A DNA stretch of 64,000 bases, taken from NCBI GenBank assembly GCA_948146395.1, contig OX411547.1, positions 35,051,868 to 35,115,867 on the forward strand. The letters are read 5' to 3'. This DNA comes from Fragum whitleyi (lineage: Eukaryota; Mollusca; Bivalvia; Cardiida; Cardiidae). A model generated the notes under the pieces. The model made no database searches. It was not told where the DNA came from and was given only the letters and a program-made list of their open reading frames with translations. This document shows positions 45,187 through 56,512 of this stretch, in pieces (position 1 is the first letter of the stretch; the number at the start of each line of letters is the position of its first letter). A program made the translations under genes and the position numbers.

Positions 45187-46568
45187 GGCCGTATTCACCA
45201 ACGCATTTTGCATCAATTTAGCACACTAAATCCCAAGAATAAAGAATTTAGAATTTAGTACGTATTCACCAACCCATTCTAAATTACGGAATGGACTAAA
45301 GTCTTAAGAATAAAGTCGTTTTTCCAAGTCTAGTACCTACCGTGCTAAATGTGAGAAAATGGCGACTGTCCCCCTCGTTTCGAATGGAAAACATTGTTTT
45401 ATATCAAAGTTATGACAAATAAAATGTCAAAATAGAAAGAATTTCCAATTAATTTTCCTTTCTGACACATAATTTATGTTTTCGGTCGGATTATTTATCG
45501 TATGACGTCAAATACATTTAAGACGCAATCTAACCTTGAAGTGTATGTTAACATATCGACAAAATGTTAAATTTTACATTATTTTCAAGTTTTCAGGGAT
45601 TTTACATTGGATTTACATTTACAGAGGAGGAGGATGGTTAGGGAGTAATATGTTTTAAGCGAAGTAAAGTTTTTAGGGTTGGTGTTGTATGGATAGGAAC
45701 AAGACAGATGGAGGAAAGATTACTAAGGCAGATTGTCATTTCAACTCAAGCAATAGAAAACTTGGTGCATTTTTACTCAAGATTCTATTTGTTTGGGTGC
45801 CGATACTTTCTGCAAAGCAACATCATGAACATGGGACAAGTTAAAGGAGAGAGATTATAATTCTCACATCTTCAAAAGCGACTTGTTTTTTATTTTGAAA
45901 AGCTCTCTCGGTGAAAGATTTAGGTAGGAATCACGTTGACCTCGTTACCAAGTTTGTGTTGAATTTAGTTGTTGTTTTTTTTCTTGTTCAATGTTTCATT
46001 TCTTATTGTTAAGTCTAATTTTGGTATCGGAACAACTATACTGGCGTACATCACTTATTACTACCGGGTACTCATAAATAATCGCCTTATTTACTCTATA
46101 GAAATAATACACAATTTTTCAATCGAAAATCTAAATCCCGTAACTACAGCGAGTAATTTCACGTTTTTATCGATTGCCAAATTGTTTCTGTCAACTGTAA
46201 TCGAAGTAATTATTGCTAATTCAATTGATCTTTGCATTCAGCAAATCAAATGTTCCAACAAGATATTGAACTTTTAGATTTGACAATTTATATCGACTGA
46301 AAAATTACATGAAACTGTCATTTGTAAACAGGGAGGGAAATTAAGAGTGAATGACAGACATGGTTACTCTTTTTATTTGCGCCTCTTCAAAATTGGGGAA
46401 CCATCGTAAGTCTGTGGCCGCTTAAGTACTGTACAAACCGTTCTAAATTAAGTCTATTCTAAATTGCGTTGGTGAATACACTCTTTAGTTCATTCTTGGG
46501 AAAGTCCAGACTTGGCAATTTAGCCTAGACTAAATTCTAAAATTTAGAATAGGTTGGTGAATACGACC
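45187..46568. mobile_element. 1.38-kb inverted-repeat element inserted in a SINE
   Basis: Ends GGCCGTATTCACCAACGC and, inverted, GGTCGTATTCACCAACCT; CCTGG on both sides (45182-45186, 46569-46573). Each arm has a second CGTATTCACCAAC about 75-90 bp in. The interior frame (45969-46277) is not a recognisable transposase, so it is probably non-autonomous. Confidence 0.8.
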
Positions 46569-46618
46569 CCTGGTATTTCTCTCACCATTGCAACCAGTAA
46601 ACCCTTTCCTAGCTTCAC

Positions 46619-46860
46619 GGGGCCCGTTTTACTAAACTTCTTTCGAAAAAATTAATCGTAATTTTAAATCACAAATCGTACCTGGTGTTTTCATTAATTG
46701 TTAGATTCTGCCTTGTAATGTCTCATCAGAATCGTCTTTAGAAGACGATTCCAATGAGATAACGCATGATAGAATATCATATTTAGTTACTACCGTAGAA
46801 GGATCTTTAATTTTGACTTACGCATAATATAATGGTAAGATGCTTAGTAGAACAGGCCCC
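46619..46860. mobile_element. 242-bp palindromic MITE inserted in the same SINE
   Basis: Ends GGGGCCCGTTTTACTAAACT and, inverted, GGGGCCTGTTCTACTAAGCA. Inner inverted pair at AATCGTCTTTAGAAGACGATT. Same family as the MITE at 6015 and 14469. Confidence 0.8.
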
Positions 46861-47079
46861 AGCTGTTTTACTACATATACTTACGATTATTCACCCATTG
46901 ATGTGAGACAAATGTCAGAAAGGATATGGACTAGTCAACTAGTATACGGAATGAAATGTTTTAGATAAATTCCAGCCTGTACTTCAGAATGGTGGCACGT
47001 TTAAAATTTATTCTCCGTTTTGTACGTGAGTACACATGCAAAGCGGGGAGCCATTTTCAAAATGTTTTGCGTTTTGTTT

Positions 47080-47351
47080 GGTAGTTTGAATGGGGTTTAA
47101 AGTCGCTTTCAACATTTTTTTTAGTTTTATCGCAGCGGCTTGAGCACCTAACAATGGACTCATGGTATTTCTCACACCAGTACTACCATTTCATCCTTTC
47201 CTAGGCACCAGCTGCTATCCCACATAGGTCTACGCTTATTCATCCATTGGTGGAAGACAAATAGTTGGAAAGAATGAGTGCCGCCGTAGGGGATCAAATC
47301 CGGGACCTCTAGGTTGTCAGTTCGACGCGCTTCCAACTGCGCTATGACGGC
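47080..47351 (-). mobile_element. tRNA-headed SINE just downstream of FUT-A
   Basis: On the minus strand the head GCCGTCATAGCGCAGTTGGA is followed by the body and 'gttgaaagcgactttaaacc'. AAATGTTTTGC occurs on both sides (47060-47070, 47360-47370) as a probable target duplication. Its start lies about 35 bp past the splice-donor-like site after the FUT-A reading frame. Confidence 0.8.
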
Positions 47352-47417
47352 GACACTCCAAATGTTTTGCAAAAAATGACGTCTTACCTCTATTTTATCA
47401 CATGTGTCATCCCGTAT

Positions 47418-48530
47418 CTACGATTCCAAATCAGTATAGACTTGTCCACGTTTGGTAGTGCCGTGTAAAGCACGGCACGTGGCGCATGTACTGCAAACTG
47501 GGGCTCCATTCGTATACTTTAGTTTATATTCGAAATAACTATTATATAAAGTTTCATTGTGATTTACTTCTTTAATGTATTTAATGGCTTCATTTATGTT
47601 ATTAAAATCATATATATTTATAAACGAGCGTGGAATAACAGATTTAAAATGTCCGTATTTCCAGTTAACTATGGGTATCTGATCCCTATCGAGGGTACTC
47701 CAATACTTTTCGGTGAAGTAATCCGTGCAATGATCATTTTCAAATGCAAGATGGAATTTATATTTCCTTAAATCACTATCTGTTTCAGAGCTTGTCTTAC
47801 CCGTATAACATTTACCAAACTTATCGATTTCAAAATGACGTTCTAGATGATCTACGAGTTTATACCTCTGTCCACGGTCAAAACAATTACTTATCGTAAG
47901 AAACATGTCCTTAGATTTCTCCACGAAGAAATTCCTTTCTTTCATTATTTTCCTCTTACTATCCTTTTCCATGGATGACAACTCTTGTCTATAACCGTAA
48001 GGTGACGTGATGTCGGCGTCAAGCCTATACCACCTCGTCCAATTAAATATTCCGTTTAAAACATTCAAATCTCCAAACATATGAGTCGGTGGTTCTAAAT
48101 TATAAAGTATCCATACTTGATGAGGCTTGCGAACTTTCGGAAACTCGATCAATGATTTTGTTCCGATTCTCCAGAACTTGCTCCAGACGTCTGTAAGGTG
48201 AAACTCGACAGCGTCAGCGTTGATTACGTCACGTTTGTTGTTCGTTATTTCACATTTCACGTCACAGGTAGACAAACATTCTCTTTCTCCATTCAAGTCA
48301 CGCGGTTTTTGGAAGAAGTTAGTCCAAACTAAGATCTTTTTCACAGATTTTCGTGGTAGATCGATGTCGTTAAAGAACGTTATAGAACCCGCACTTTGCC
48401 ATATCATTTCATGCGAAGTTGAGGAAAACAGCGTGAGAACGATGTAAATTAATGCAACAATGATACAAGTAATTACGCTTCGTTTCAGTTTCCGTATCCA
48501 AAAAAGTTTAAAAAGTCGTGTTATTAACAT
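47418..48530 (-). CDS. Alpha-1,3-fucosyltransferase, GT10 family (FUT-A)
   Basis: This 370-residue type II Golgi enzyme is expected to transfer fucose from GDP-fucose to glycan GlcNAc. Residues 19-36 (VITCIIVALIYIVLTLF) form a signal anchor after a basic tail. Residues 65-180 are the N-terminal GT10 lobe (EPP at 146-148). Residues 257-277 are the donor-site signature (YKFHLAFEN ... TEKYW). SFINIYDF at 302-309 and the C-terminal C..C motif (CSTCATC) follow. The frame stops at TAG exactly where FUT-B has Trp361 (TGG) and FUT-C has Leu (TTG). Twelve further codons matching FUT-B lie beyond, then a good donor GAG|GTAAGA at 47388/47387. The product is thus slightly truncated. It may be active, since the catalytic core is intact, or it may be an early pseudogene. 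The acceptor specificity cannot be read. Confidence 0.85.
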   Translation of the reverse strand: MLITRLFKLFWIRKLKRSVITCIIVALIYIVLTLFSSTSHEMIWQSAGSITFFNDIDLPRKSVKKILVWTNFFQKPRDLNGERECLSTCDVKCEITNNKRDVINADAVEFHLTDVWSKFWRIGTKSLIEFPKVRKPHQVWILYNLEPPTHMFGDLNVLNGIFNWTRWYRLDADITSPYGYRQELSSMEKDSKRKIMKERNFFVEKSKDMFLTISNCFDRGQRYKLVDHLERHFEIDKFGKCYTGKTSSETDSDLRKYKFHLAFENDHCTDYFTEKYWSTLDRDQIPIVNWKYGHFKSVIPRSFINIYDFNNINEAIKYIKEVNHNETLYNSYFEYKLKYTNGAPVCSTCATCRALHGTTKRGQVYTDLES

Positions 48531-48844
48531 GTTAAGTATATATTCAAATGAATAATGAGTGTATCAAGTGTCTTCAAATACACACAATTGTTATAATTGT
48601 ATGGTGTAAAATAAGGACTACCCATACCGATTGAGTCTCGCGAAGTTCACAATCTTTACGATCAAATTTGAACGGCAATGCATAGAGTTTCAGTTTAAGA
48701 TTTATTTATCTTTCATTGAGTGCATAACAAAGAGTCTTTTTTTACCTAAGTGGCGACATGAAAATGTAGCTTTTATGTTCACGAAATGTAAGATATGTTG
48801 AGTATGAAGATATCGGAAGAAAACATTGCTTTTAAAAACCTCTT
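48531..48844. other. Upstream region of FUT-A, nothing identified
   Basis: AT-rich, no clear promoter motif, no similarity by eye to the region upstream of FUT-B. Confidence 0.35.
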
Positions 48845-49975
48845 ACAGTTAAAACATCGTGAAATTGACAAGGTGGATAATTTTGGAATTATTTTGGAAC
48901 GAAATTGAATGAGTGCGATGAGTGAGTTTTGAGCTAAATTAAAAACAGGTAATGCAATATTAATTTTGTCCAGGATGAACAAAATTAGCTTTATTTATAA
49001 CATCCCATTTATAAAACAAGAGGACCATGATGGTCGTAGATCGCTCACTTGAGTCGCTTTGATCCCTCGGACATCACATTAATTAAATAGGCAGACGTCA
49101 ACAAGGAGACAGATGATAATACAAACTAAATATGAAAGCTGTCTGCCTTCTGGTTTCAGAGAAGAAGATTTTTGAATGTTTTCCTATTTTCACCCATCGA
49201 GCTCAGATGAGCTAAAAGGGATGCGCCCTAGTAGAGCCCAGATATGACACCAGGGTCTTGATATGAACAAACTTGGTAGGGGCCCACTAGATGATGCTAC
49301 ATACCAAATATGAAAGCTGTGTGCCCCCTGATTTGAGAAAAGAAGATTTTAAAAGGTTTTCACTCTTTCATTCTATGTAAAAAGGGTTGTGCCCGGGTGG
49401 AGCCCAAATGTGATCCCAGGGTCTTGATATGAACAAACTTGGTAGAGGTCCACTAGATGACGCTACATACCAAATATGAAAGCTGCCTCCCTTCTGGTTT
49501 CAGAGAAGAAGATTTTTGAAGGTTTTCATATTTTCACCCTTTTTGTTAAGGGTAAAGGGAAAGTTAAGGGTGTATTTCATTTATTTGAACAACTTTGGTA
49601 GAGCTTGATCAAAGGAAGATCCCTGCCAAGTTTCATCAAGATTGGCCCACTGGTTTAGAAGGAGAAGATGTTTAAAGAAATTGTGGACGACGCACGACTG
49701 ACGACGAACGACGGACAATCTACGATTACAAGAGCTAATAAGTAAAAAAAAAGTTTAATAAGTTGCTTCCGATTTTTTCAAGAATCAATCAGACGCTCAC
49801 AATTTCAATTATGTCAGAAAAATCTCATTTCTTTTCTGTTTAAGTCTTTTTTAATGTAGCTGTAGATTGTATATTATTTTTGAACGTTTTTGAGCGGTTT
49901 GAGTAAGCGTTTGGAATGAATGAATGGATCGCTGGGTGAGTAATTTAGAATGGTTTTGATTGAGATGAAGTTATC
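48845..49975 (-). mobile_element. ATCGTGAAATTGAC-family element, interrupted
   Basis: Starts CTTACAGTTAAAACATCGTG and ends near 'tttgattgagatgaagttat'. The family sequence breaks at about 49017 and resumes at about 49746. Confidence 0.65.
49018..49745 (+). mobile_element. Dispersed tandem-type repeat inserted in the element above
   Basis: Begins 'aagaggaccatgatggtc', then three to four units of about 170-180 bp with 'ccaaatatgaaagctg', 'cagagaagaagatttttgaa' and 'cttgatatgaacaaactt'. It ends with a GACGACGAACGACGG-rich stretch and 'caagagctaataag'. It resembles a non-coding repeat common in bivalves (recollection). Confidence 0.55.
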
Positions 49976-50424
49976 TACCTTTCTGGAGAAAGAAAAAACA
50001 ACAAACACATTCGGAGAACATTGCGGAAAATTAAAATATGTACTGTTACCAAAATTTCTTCATAATCAACAATACCCTTTTCCCCCCTTGAACAAATAAA
50101 TGAATAAATAAATAAACAATAACAAGAACAAGAACAACAACAGAAAACCAATGATGCTCCAATCTCTGAAACCGACAGAAGTTTTTTTTAAAGTGACCAG
50201 TCTATTTTTTTTCTGTCTGGTAATGGGTTAACCACTTAAGTCTATACCTGAGAGAAGCTCGGACATGTTTGGGCGTTAATGCAATTCGTATGAGATAAGA
50301 CTTCAGTTTTAAGAGGTTTATAATTCCGAAAGTTTGGATTGGAATATTCTTGAAATTGTGAACAATTCTAAAAACAACCGCTTTGCTACAGTAAATAACA
50401 TCGAGAAATTGACAAGGTGAATTT

Positions 50425-51440
50425 ATTTATTTATTTATAAAATATTTTGAGAGGGTAGCTCTGTAGCCAGTCTACCAAGTGCAAACATAAAAACGTAAAA
50501 ATACATACAAACACAGTTGTTATTTACGACAAGGGTACAATAAACTGTAAAAATGACACAAAGTTCTATGGTGATAAAATTAAATTATCGTTTTAAATAA
50601 TGTTGTATAGAGAATTATATTGCTGGTAATATGCTATGGTGAACAGTGAAAAGTTTTGGTTGAATTAGATCATTAAAATATGTCAGGAAATTAAACAAAT
50701 CCGCATAAGTCTAGATTTATTTTACCTAATAAGGTTATATGATCAGCATATGATTGACTCAGTTAGCGTGTAAAATTGCCCATTTTTGTTACATTAGGAT
50801 TGGATATAGTTTCTCAAACAACTTTTAAATTCAGAAAGGGATTTAGTCGTTCTGAGTTTTTGAGGGAGGGCATTCCATAATTTTGATGCAGAGGATGAAA
50901 AGGAGCGATCGTAAAGCGCAGTTCTAGATCTTGGTATTGACAACAGAGCATTCGAAGAGGATCGCAATGGAAGCGAATGAGCTTCTGACATTGGCTTTAG
51001 TAACAGTAATATATTCAGGAGTTAACCCGTTCAATGCTTTGAAAGTTAATACGGCTTTATTGAACATAATACGTTTTGGTATAGAAAGCCATCCAAGATC
51101 ATCGAGCTTCTGGCTAGAAGGTGTCATACAGTCAGCTTGTAAAATAATACGAGCAGCTCGCTTTTTTAATTTGGCGATACGTTCAATATTAAGATTCGAC
51201 GTAGCGCCCCATGTACTGGATCCGTAGTCGATTAGCGGCAATATATAACTTTAGTAGAATATTTTTTGAATATATTGAGGTACGGATGACGAAAGCTGCT
51301 TGAGAAGCGAAACCTTTGTAGATATAAGTGAGCACAAATAATCTATTTGTGGTGTCCAAGTAAGATGTTCATCAATAATGATGCCTAACAGTTTTTTACT
51401 AGATACTTTTTTAATTTCATTATAATCATATATATGATTT
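50425..51440 (-). pseudogene. 5'-truncated non-LTR retrotransposon (RT C-terminal part)
   Basis: On the minus strand about 51415-50795 reads as the end of a reverse transcriptase ORF: KKLLGIIIDEHLTW, then LPLIDYGSSTWG, then KLKKRAARIIL, LGWLSIPKR and FKALNGLTPEYI. After at least one stop (TAA near 51257) and a frame change it gives FSSSASKLWNALPQKLR and LSEFKSCLRNYIQS. These are the usual C-terminal motifs of Jockey/CR1-like and related non-LTR elements. The 3' end is a short (TAAA)n tail at 50425-50443. 5' truncation, the stop and the frame break show it is dead. The clade is not resolved. Confidence 0.8.
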
Positions 51441-51559
51441 CGGAATAATTTAGGGATGAAATTGGATGAGCGCTTTGAGCGAGTTTCGAGTGAAACTAAA
51501 GGGGGATAATCACTATCGCTAATTCCGTCCTATTTCGACGCAATTGGCGATATTTATTA

Positions 51560-52096
51560 TAGTCCGTTTGACTTCTATATGGACCAACATTTTGCAAAAA
51601 AATCTCAGAATCGAATAAATCAAACGTATTTTTTTTTTTTCGTCTTATCATTTTTTCCATCTTATACCATGAAGAATTTCGTTTTTCAGAATGTTTTAAT
51701 GTAAAATAACGAATTTATCCGTCCGTCTACATGTTAACTCTCAGCCTTTCATACCTTCTTGTGTCTGTATTAAACGAAATAGCGAATTGTCTGTCCAAAA
51801 ATAGTTCTGGTTTGCAAAGGGGCTGAGTCAAAAGTGTAGAGAGATTTTAAGAGAGTTGTTTTGATTTTAAATTGACTATTTTTATAAAATTGATTTTGTT
51901 GAAGATATTTACTTCCTTAGGATATCTACGCTGGGTGTATTCTTTCCTTTTTAAAAAAATCGTTAGGCTAGATAATTGATAAATGTTTTTATCTTTTCTG
52001 AGATGAAACCATTATTCACATATTGGGGAAATTCAAATGGCAGCCCGGGAGTCGCGTGAGATGATTTGAATTTCCCCAAGGAAGTCAAACGGACTA
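51560..52096. mobile_element. 537-bp MITE with TA target duplication
   Basis: Perfect inverted ends TAGTCCGTTTGACTTC and TA on both sides (51558-51559, 52097-52098), restoring the host element sequence GATATTTATTA|CCTCC. No transposase frame. The TA duplication suggests Tc1/mariner-type mobilisation. Confidence 0.85.
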
Positions 52097-52962
52097 TACC
52101 TCCATATAGAAAATCTACACGATCTTCTGTTTTTGTTACTTCTAATCAGACGCCTTAACATCCACACTACCAATAAAATCGTAGAATAATATATTCGATT
52201 TGAATAAAAAAAAATGATTGTTTTGAACGACTTTGAAACGAATTTGAACGATTTTGGAACGTTTTTACATGATGGGAGTGAGTTTGTGGAATGAATAGAG
52301 CGCTGAGCGAATAATTTGAAAAGATTTTGATCGAAATGAGTGTCAATTTCACTATGTTATTAATTGTAATTTCAAATCAAAAGAGTCAACCTATGACTAG
52401 TCGTTCTGTTTTGTGTGTTTGACTCTCTTTGATGATTTTTGAAAATTCTTTCAACGCACCATACTTTCAAAAGGTTTATTGATTATTGAACACAAAAGTA
52501 AATAATGTGGAACGGTATTAGTTAATGCTATTTATAGATTTACCCTTGTTCGTTCTAAATTGTATCTTCTTGAAATAATTGATTCATATCACATAAAAAA
52601 ATGAACCGACTAATAACTACATTATGTAATATTGATACATATATACTTACGTCAAAAAAAAAAAAAAAAAAAAAAGAAAACTCTCAGTGAAAAATTGGCT
52701 TTTCTTTTCTGGCAGGCATTTCACACAGTAACATAGGCTCGCTTTAATTAAACTCCATTTTCACGTGCCAAAATGGAAATCCACGAAAATGGGTCACCAC
52801 GTTTCAGAGCGACTCGTGCGGATTCCTCACCAAATTACACGTGTCTTGAACATTCGATATGCATGTGATTCACGCAAGGGGATTTTAAGTATTCCGACCG
52901 CTTTTGGTGCAAAGTCAACATTACGATTATTGTCACTATGTCTTTTGACTCTTAAAATAGGG

Positions 52963-53246
52963 AGCCGCCACCATAGCGCAGTTGGTAAGGCATACGACTT
53001 CCAATCTGGAAGTCGTGGGTTCGATCCCCGGTGGCGGCAAAATATCCTTTCTGACGTTTGTCTTTCACCAATGGGTAGATAATTGTAAACCTATGTGAAA
53101 TAGCAGTCGGAGGCTAGGAAAGGGTGTAATGGTAGTACAGGTGAAAGAAATACCAGGAATCCATTGTTAGGTACTCCGGCCGCCGTGTTATAACTGCGAG
53201 ATTGTTGAAAGCGGCGTAAAACCCATTCAAACAAACAAAAACAAAA
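52963..53246 (+). mobile_element. tRNA-headed SINE with 13-bp target duplication
   Basis: TCTTAAAATAGGG on both sides (52950-52962, 53247-53259). Head GCCGCCACCATAGCGCAGTT with B-box GGTTCGATCCC; the anticodon region forms an over-long stem (GACTTCC/GGAAGTC). Body and tail as at 15038, ending in CAAACAAACAAAAAC. Confidence 0.9.
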
Positions 53247-53739
53247 TCTTAAAATAGGGTCGATCACAAAAAGCATTTTTAAACCTTAAAATGAATGGTA
53301 TCCGACCCTTCTTAAACTATTGAGTCTTGGAAATGCTAGCAAGGGATAATCCGGTAGGATAGGTCAATATTCGCTGAACGACAATGGAACTTCATCAGAA
53401 AACGCAAATGACCTAATCGGTATGTGATTACAAACTCTTTGGTATTGTTTATTTGGGTCTTGTGGGCAATCATTGAGTCGAAATATTGTTCGAAATCGCA
53501 TCGGAGATCTTGGAGTCACTTGTAACTAGAAATTTTTACGAAATATTCAGACACTTGTATGGGGTGAAATAATGATGCTTCCTGAGACAATTGTTAAAAT
53601 AGATACGCCTCGCTTGACAACACCATCAAAATAAAATTCACACAGATCAAAATAGTTATTCCTAAATGGCTAAAAGTACCCATTTCGCAAGTGAGCTGTA
53701 CCGCAATGCCCGCACAAAAAGCGGTGTTAATAGGCTGTT

Positions 53740-54920
53740 AATTTTGCCTGAAAGGTCTTTCGTAACCAACTCAAATTGCATGTTTGGCGAGTGGGTGGGG
53801 TAAGCATTCATCCTGTAATTATTATGAAAACCAGCCTGAAAGAGGATAAAACTTGGAAATTAATGCATGAAGCCGATTGACGAGTTACAGAAGATTCGGC
53901 AATTATCAAGCGGGCTTTTAAAGGGCTTTTTTTCCATTAGTTGATATTTGGCTTATAAGACGCTATTTTGGGCATTTAAAGAGTCTTATTGTCGACCAGA
54001 TTTGTTAATTGTTAGTATGGTAATGATTTACAGAACGTAAACCGCTATTGTAAAACAACAAACCGATTTGATGTCGGTATTTTGTCTTCGCAGTAACGAG
54101 CAAAGACTAAAAGATATGGTTAGTTACACCAGTCTTTGAAATTCTGTCGGAAAACTGTTTCAAAGCATCTTTAATGTTTAGAAAACTATTCTTCATGTTC
54201 AAAGAAAAGCTGGAAGTTGTTATTGAAAGCACACTGCCAACTTTTAATGGCCTGCCTCAGTAGACCCAGTTTTGGTTGATAATAATCTTACGTTACAATT
54301 GACGTCAGCAAAAGTTTAAGGATTTTTAAACGATTTAATGCTAAAGTGCTAAAATGTCTTTCAATGCACATTATTCTTTTTAAACAAACTTTTGTGTATC
54401 AGATCCGACAAGCTTAGGGAACACGTTTACTAAAAGGGATTTGCTACGAAAAGGAACATGAAACCTAATAGTAGAAAGATCTTTCTACAATAGAAAGTCG
54501 GCTTTGTCATGTAGTAAAATAAAAAAATGCAATAAAGTCATAAACTGTTAAGTTATTTAGGGAACATATATTTGTGGACGTTTCTTTTGGAGTTAAGTAT
54601 AGATATAAAATACAAAAGAGAGCGCCTTGGGAGAGAGACTAGTATAGACTTGATCATATTGCACATGCCGGCGTGCAGGTTTGCCGTGGTCGAGGCTGTT
54701 TAGTATTGTTTACTTTTGCTTTCCTTTTTCAAGCGAGCATGATCACAATATACAGTAACCTTTGAGCTTGTGTGTGAGATTTCAAACAAGTGTATAAATG
54801 CACATAGCAAATACTCTGACCAGCCTGTGCATCCGCACAGTCGGGCCAGAGTCTTCACTATGCGTTTGGTAGATAGATAAGGTCTCAAAGTATTTTCTAC
54901 ACCATCAGGTTACTTTATAT
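53740..54920. repeat. Inverted counterpart of 42780-44290
   Basis: Shares the GAGTGGGTGGGGTAAGCATT, 'gtggacgtttcttttggag' and 'gcctgtgcatccgcacagtc' blocks in reverse order and orientation. No exon is seen. Confidence 0.6.
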
Positions 54921-55990
54921 TTACAGTAGGTGGCTGTCTACGCTGCTCAATGTTTGTCCCTCACACACATTTCAAATTGTTGAAAATGTATCTCACTGCT
55001 GGTTCCTTTATAAGATAAAGGCTCCTGTATTCTTTCAGTCCAAGTAACAACTAGTGATATGAAAATCGTCAAATTAAAAACGTGAACGACTTTGGAATTG
55101 TTTTAGATTGAAATCAAATGGTTCGGGTGATTGCGTTTAGAGTAAACTTCAAGGGAGGAAATTCAATATCGCTAATTTCGTCTGAATTGGACGAAATAAG
55201 TGATTTTCTATTATCCCACTTTGATAAAAATCCTCCTACTTTGCTTTTTTTTCAAATTTCACGGATAATTAAGACGCAAAAAATCCTCACCAGTCATTAA
55301 ATTGTACAATAATTTGATTGATTTTTATTGTGATGTCGATCGTTTCAAACATTTTTGAAACGAACAATTTTGGGGTGGTTTGAATAGTGTGAATGAGCGT
55401 TTGGAATACATTGAACGGATCACTGAGCGAGTGGTTAGGAATGGTTTTGATCGAAATGAGTGCTTATTTCACGACGCTGTCGATTGTAGCTCTCTTCTTT
55501 GGGTGGCCCTCATATTGGCATATTAAGCTACATCACCAAATTCTTCTTCACAAGTGACTTTCAGGAGTATCGATTGCTTCTTGTCAAACAATTCCTAGAC
55601 TGGCAGAGCAGTCGAATTTATCAAAGTATGAGTGGACAATGACGCCAGTCTAAACACGTCGAAGTCAGCGAACCAGAACAGAAAGTCACCATAAAATTCC
55701 CAACCAGTAGAACAAAAATCCTTTGACGTGTTTGGAGATCACACTCGACCACTGTAAATAGAAAATGATGAAACGAGTGCATGCGCCGATCCAGGATGAG
55801 AACAGGCGTGAGGACAGGAGTGAGACCCCCTGTGGCCAATTTATTTCTGACCCGAAAGGGTCCGATTTTATTGTTATTCAGTCGGGCCTCGATAAGAAAC
55901 CAGTCCCGTGTTCCGGCTGACAAGGTGTTGCAAACCGTTTTCAAATTATACCCGCTTTGCACGCAGCTGCATGTGAAAATCGGGGCATAA
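54617..55990. repeat. Segment duplicated at 62064-63440 (3' flank of FUT-B)
   Basis: 'gagactagtat.gacttgatc' begins both copies. They also share an ATCGTGAAATTGAC-family element, 'cgaaccagaac', 'gtgcatgcgc.gatc' and 'ccgtgttccggctgacaag'. In the other copy this segment lies directly against FUT-C, so it is the ancestral 3' flank of the FUT gene. Confidence 0.75.
55040..55490 (-). mobile_element. ATCGTGAAATTGAC-family element (old, within the duplicated flank)
   Basis: Degenerate ends 'aaatcgtcaaattaaaaacg' and 'gagtgcttatttcacgac'; inner palindrome 'aatatcgctaatttcgtc...gacgaaataagtgat'. Confidence 0.65.
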
Positions 55991-56105
55991 TTTCAAAACG
56001 GTTTTCAATATTTTGTCAACCGGAACACAGAGCTGATTCTTAATTGTGGCCCGGCTGAAAAACAACAAAATCTGGACCCGTTCGGGGCAGAAATAAGTTG
56101 GCCAA
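55830..56105. repeat. Long inverted repeat (arms about 130 bp)
   Basis: Left arm 'atttatttctgacccgaaag ... ccgtgttccggctgac' is mirrored by right arm '...gtcaaccggaacacagag ... gttcggggcagaaataagt'. The copy beside FUT-C (63300-63440) keeps only the left arm. Confidence 0.75.
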
Positions 56106-56270
56106 AATATAGGATTTTCATTTCAAGACGGACAATCTTAAAAAAAACAACAAAGTATCATTTGATCTGAAGGCGAGTTATTTGTCGAAACAAATGCTCT
56201 TTACAAGCTGTATTTACGATATTTTGCCGACCAAATGAATAAAATTAAAGGAAAAATGAAATTCAATAGA

Positions 56271-56512
<242 letters not shown>

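Larger units (their letters stand above)
45100..46932 (-). mobile_element. SINE split into three pieces by nested insertions
   Basis: Minus-strand SINE body pieces at about 45100-45186, 46569-46618 and 46861-46932 join into one SINE ('gaacctacc...ggattcctgg' + 'tatttctctcacc...ctttcctagcttca' + 'gctg...cacccattgatgtgagac'). They are separated by a 1382-bp and a 242-bp inverted-repeat element. Confidence 0.75.
50388..52375 (-). mobile_element. ATCGTGAAATTGAC-family element with two later insertions
   Basis: Family sequence is found at about 50388-50424, 51441-51559 and 52097-52375 (end 'tgtcaatttcactatgttat'). It is interrupted by a retrotransposon fragment and by a TA-flanked MITE. Confidence 0.65.
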
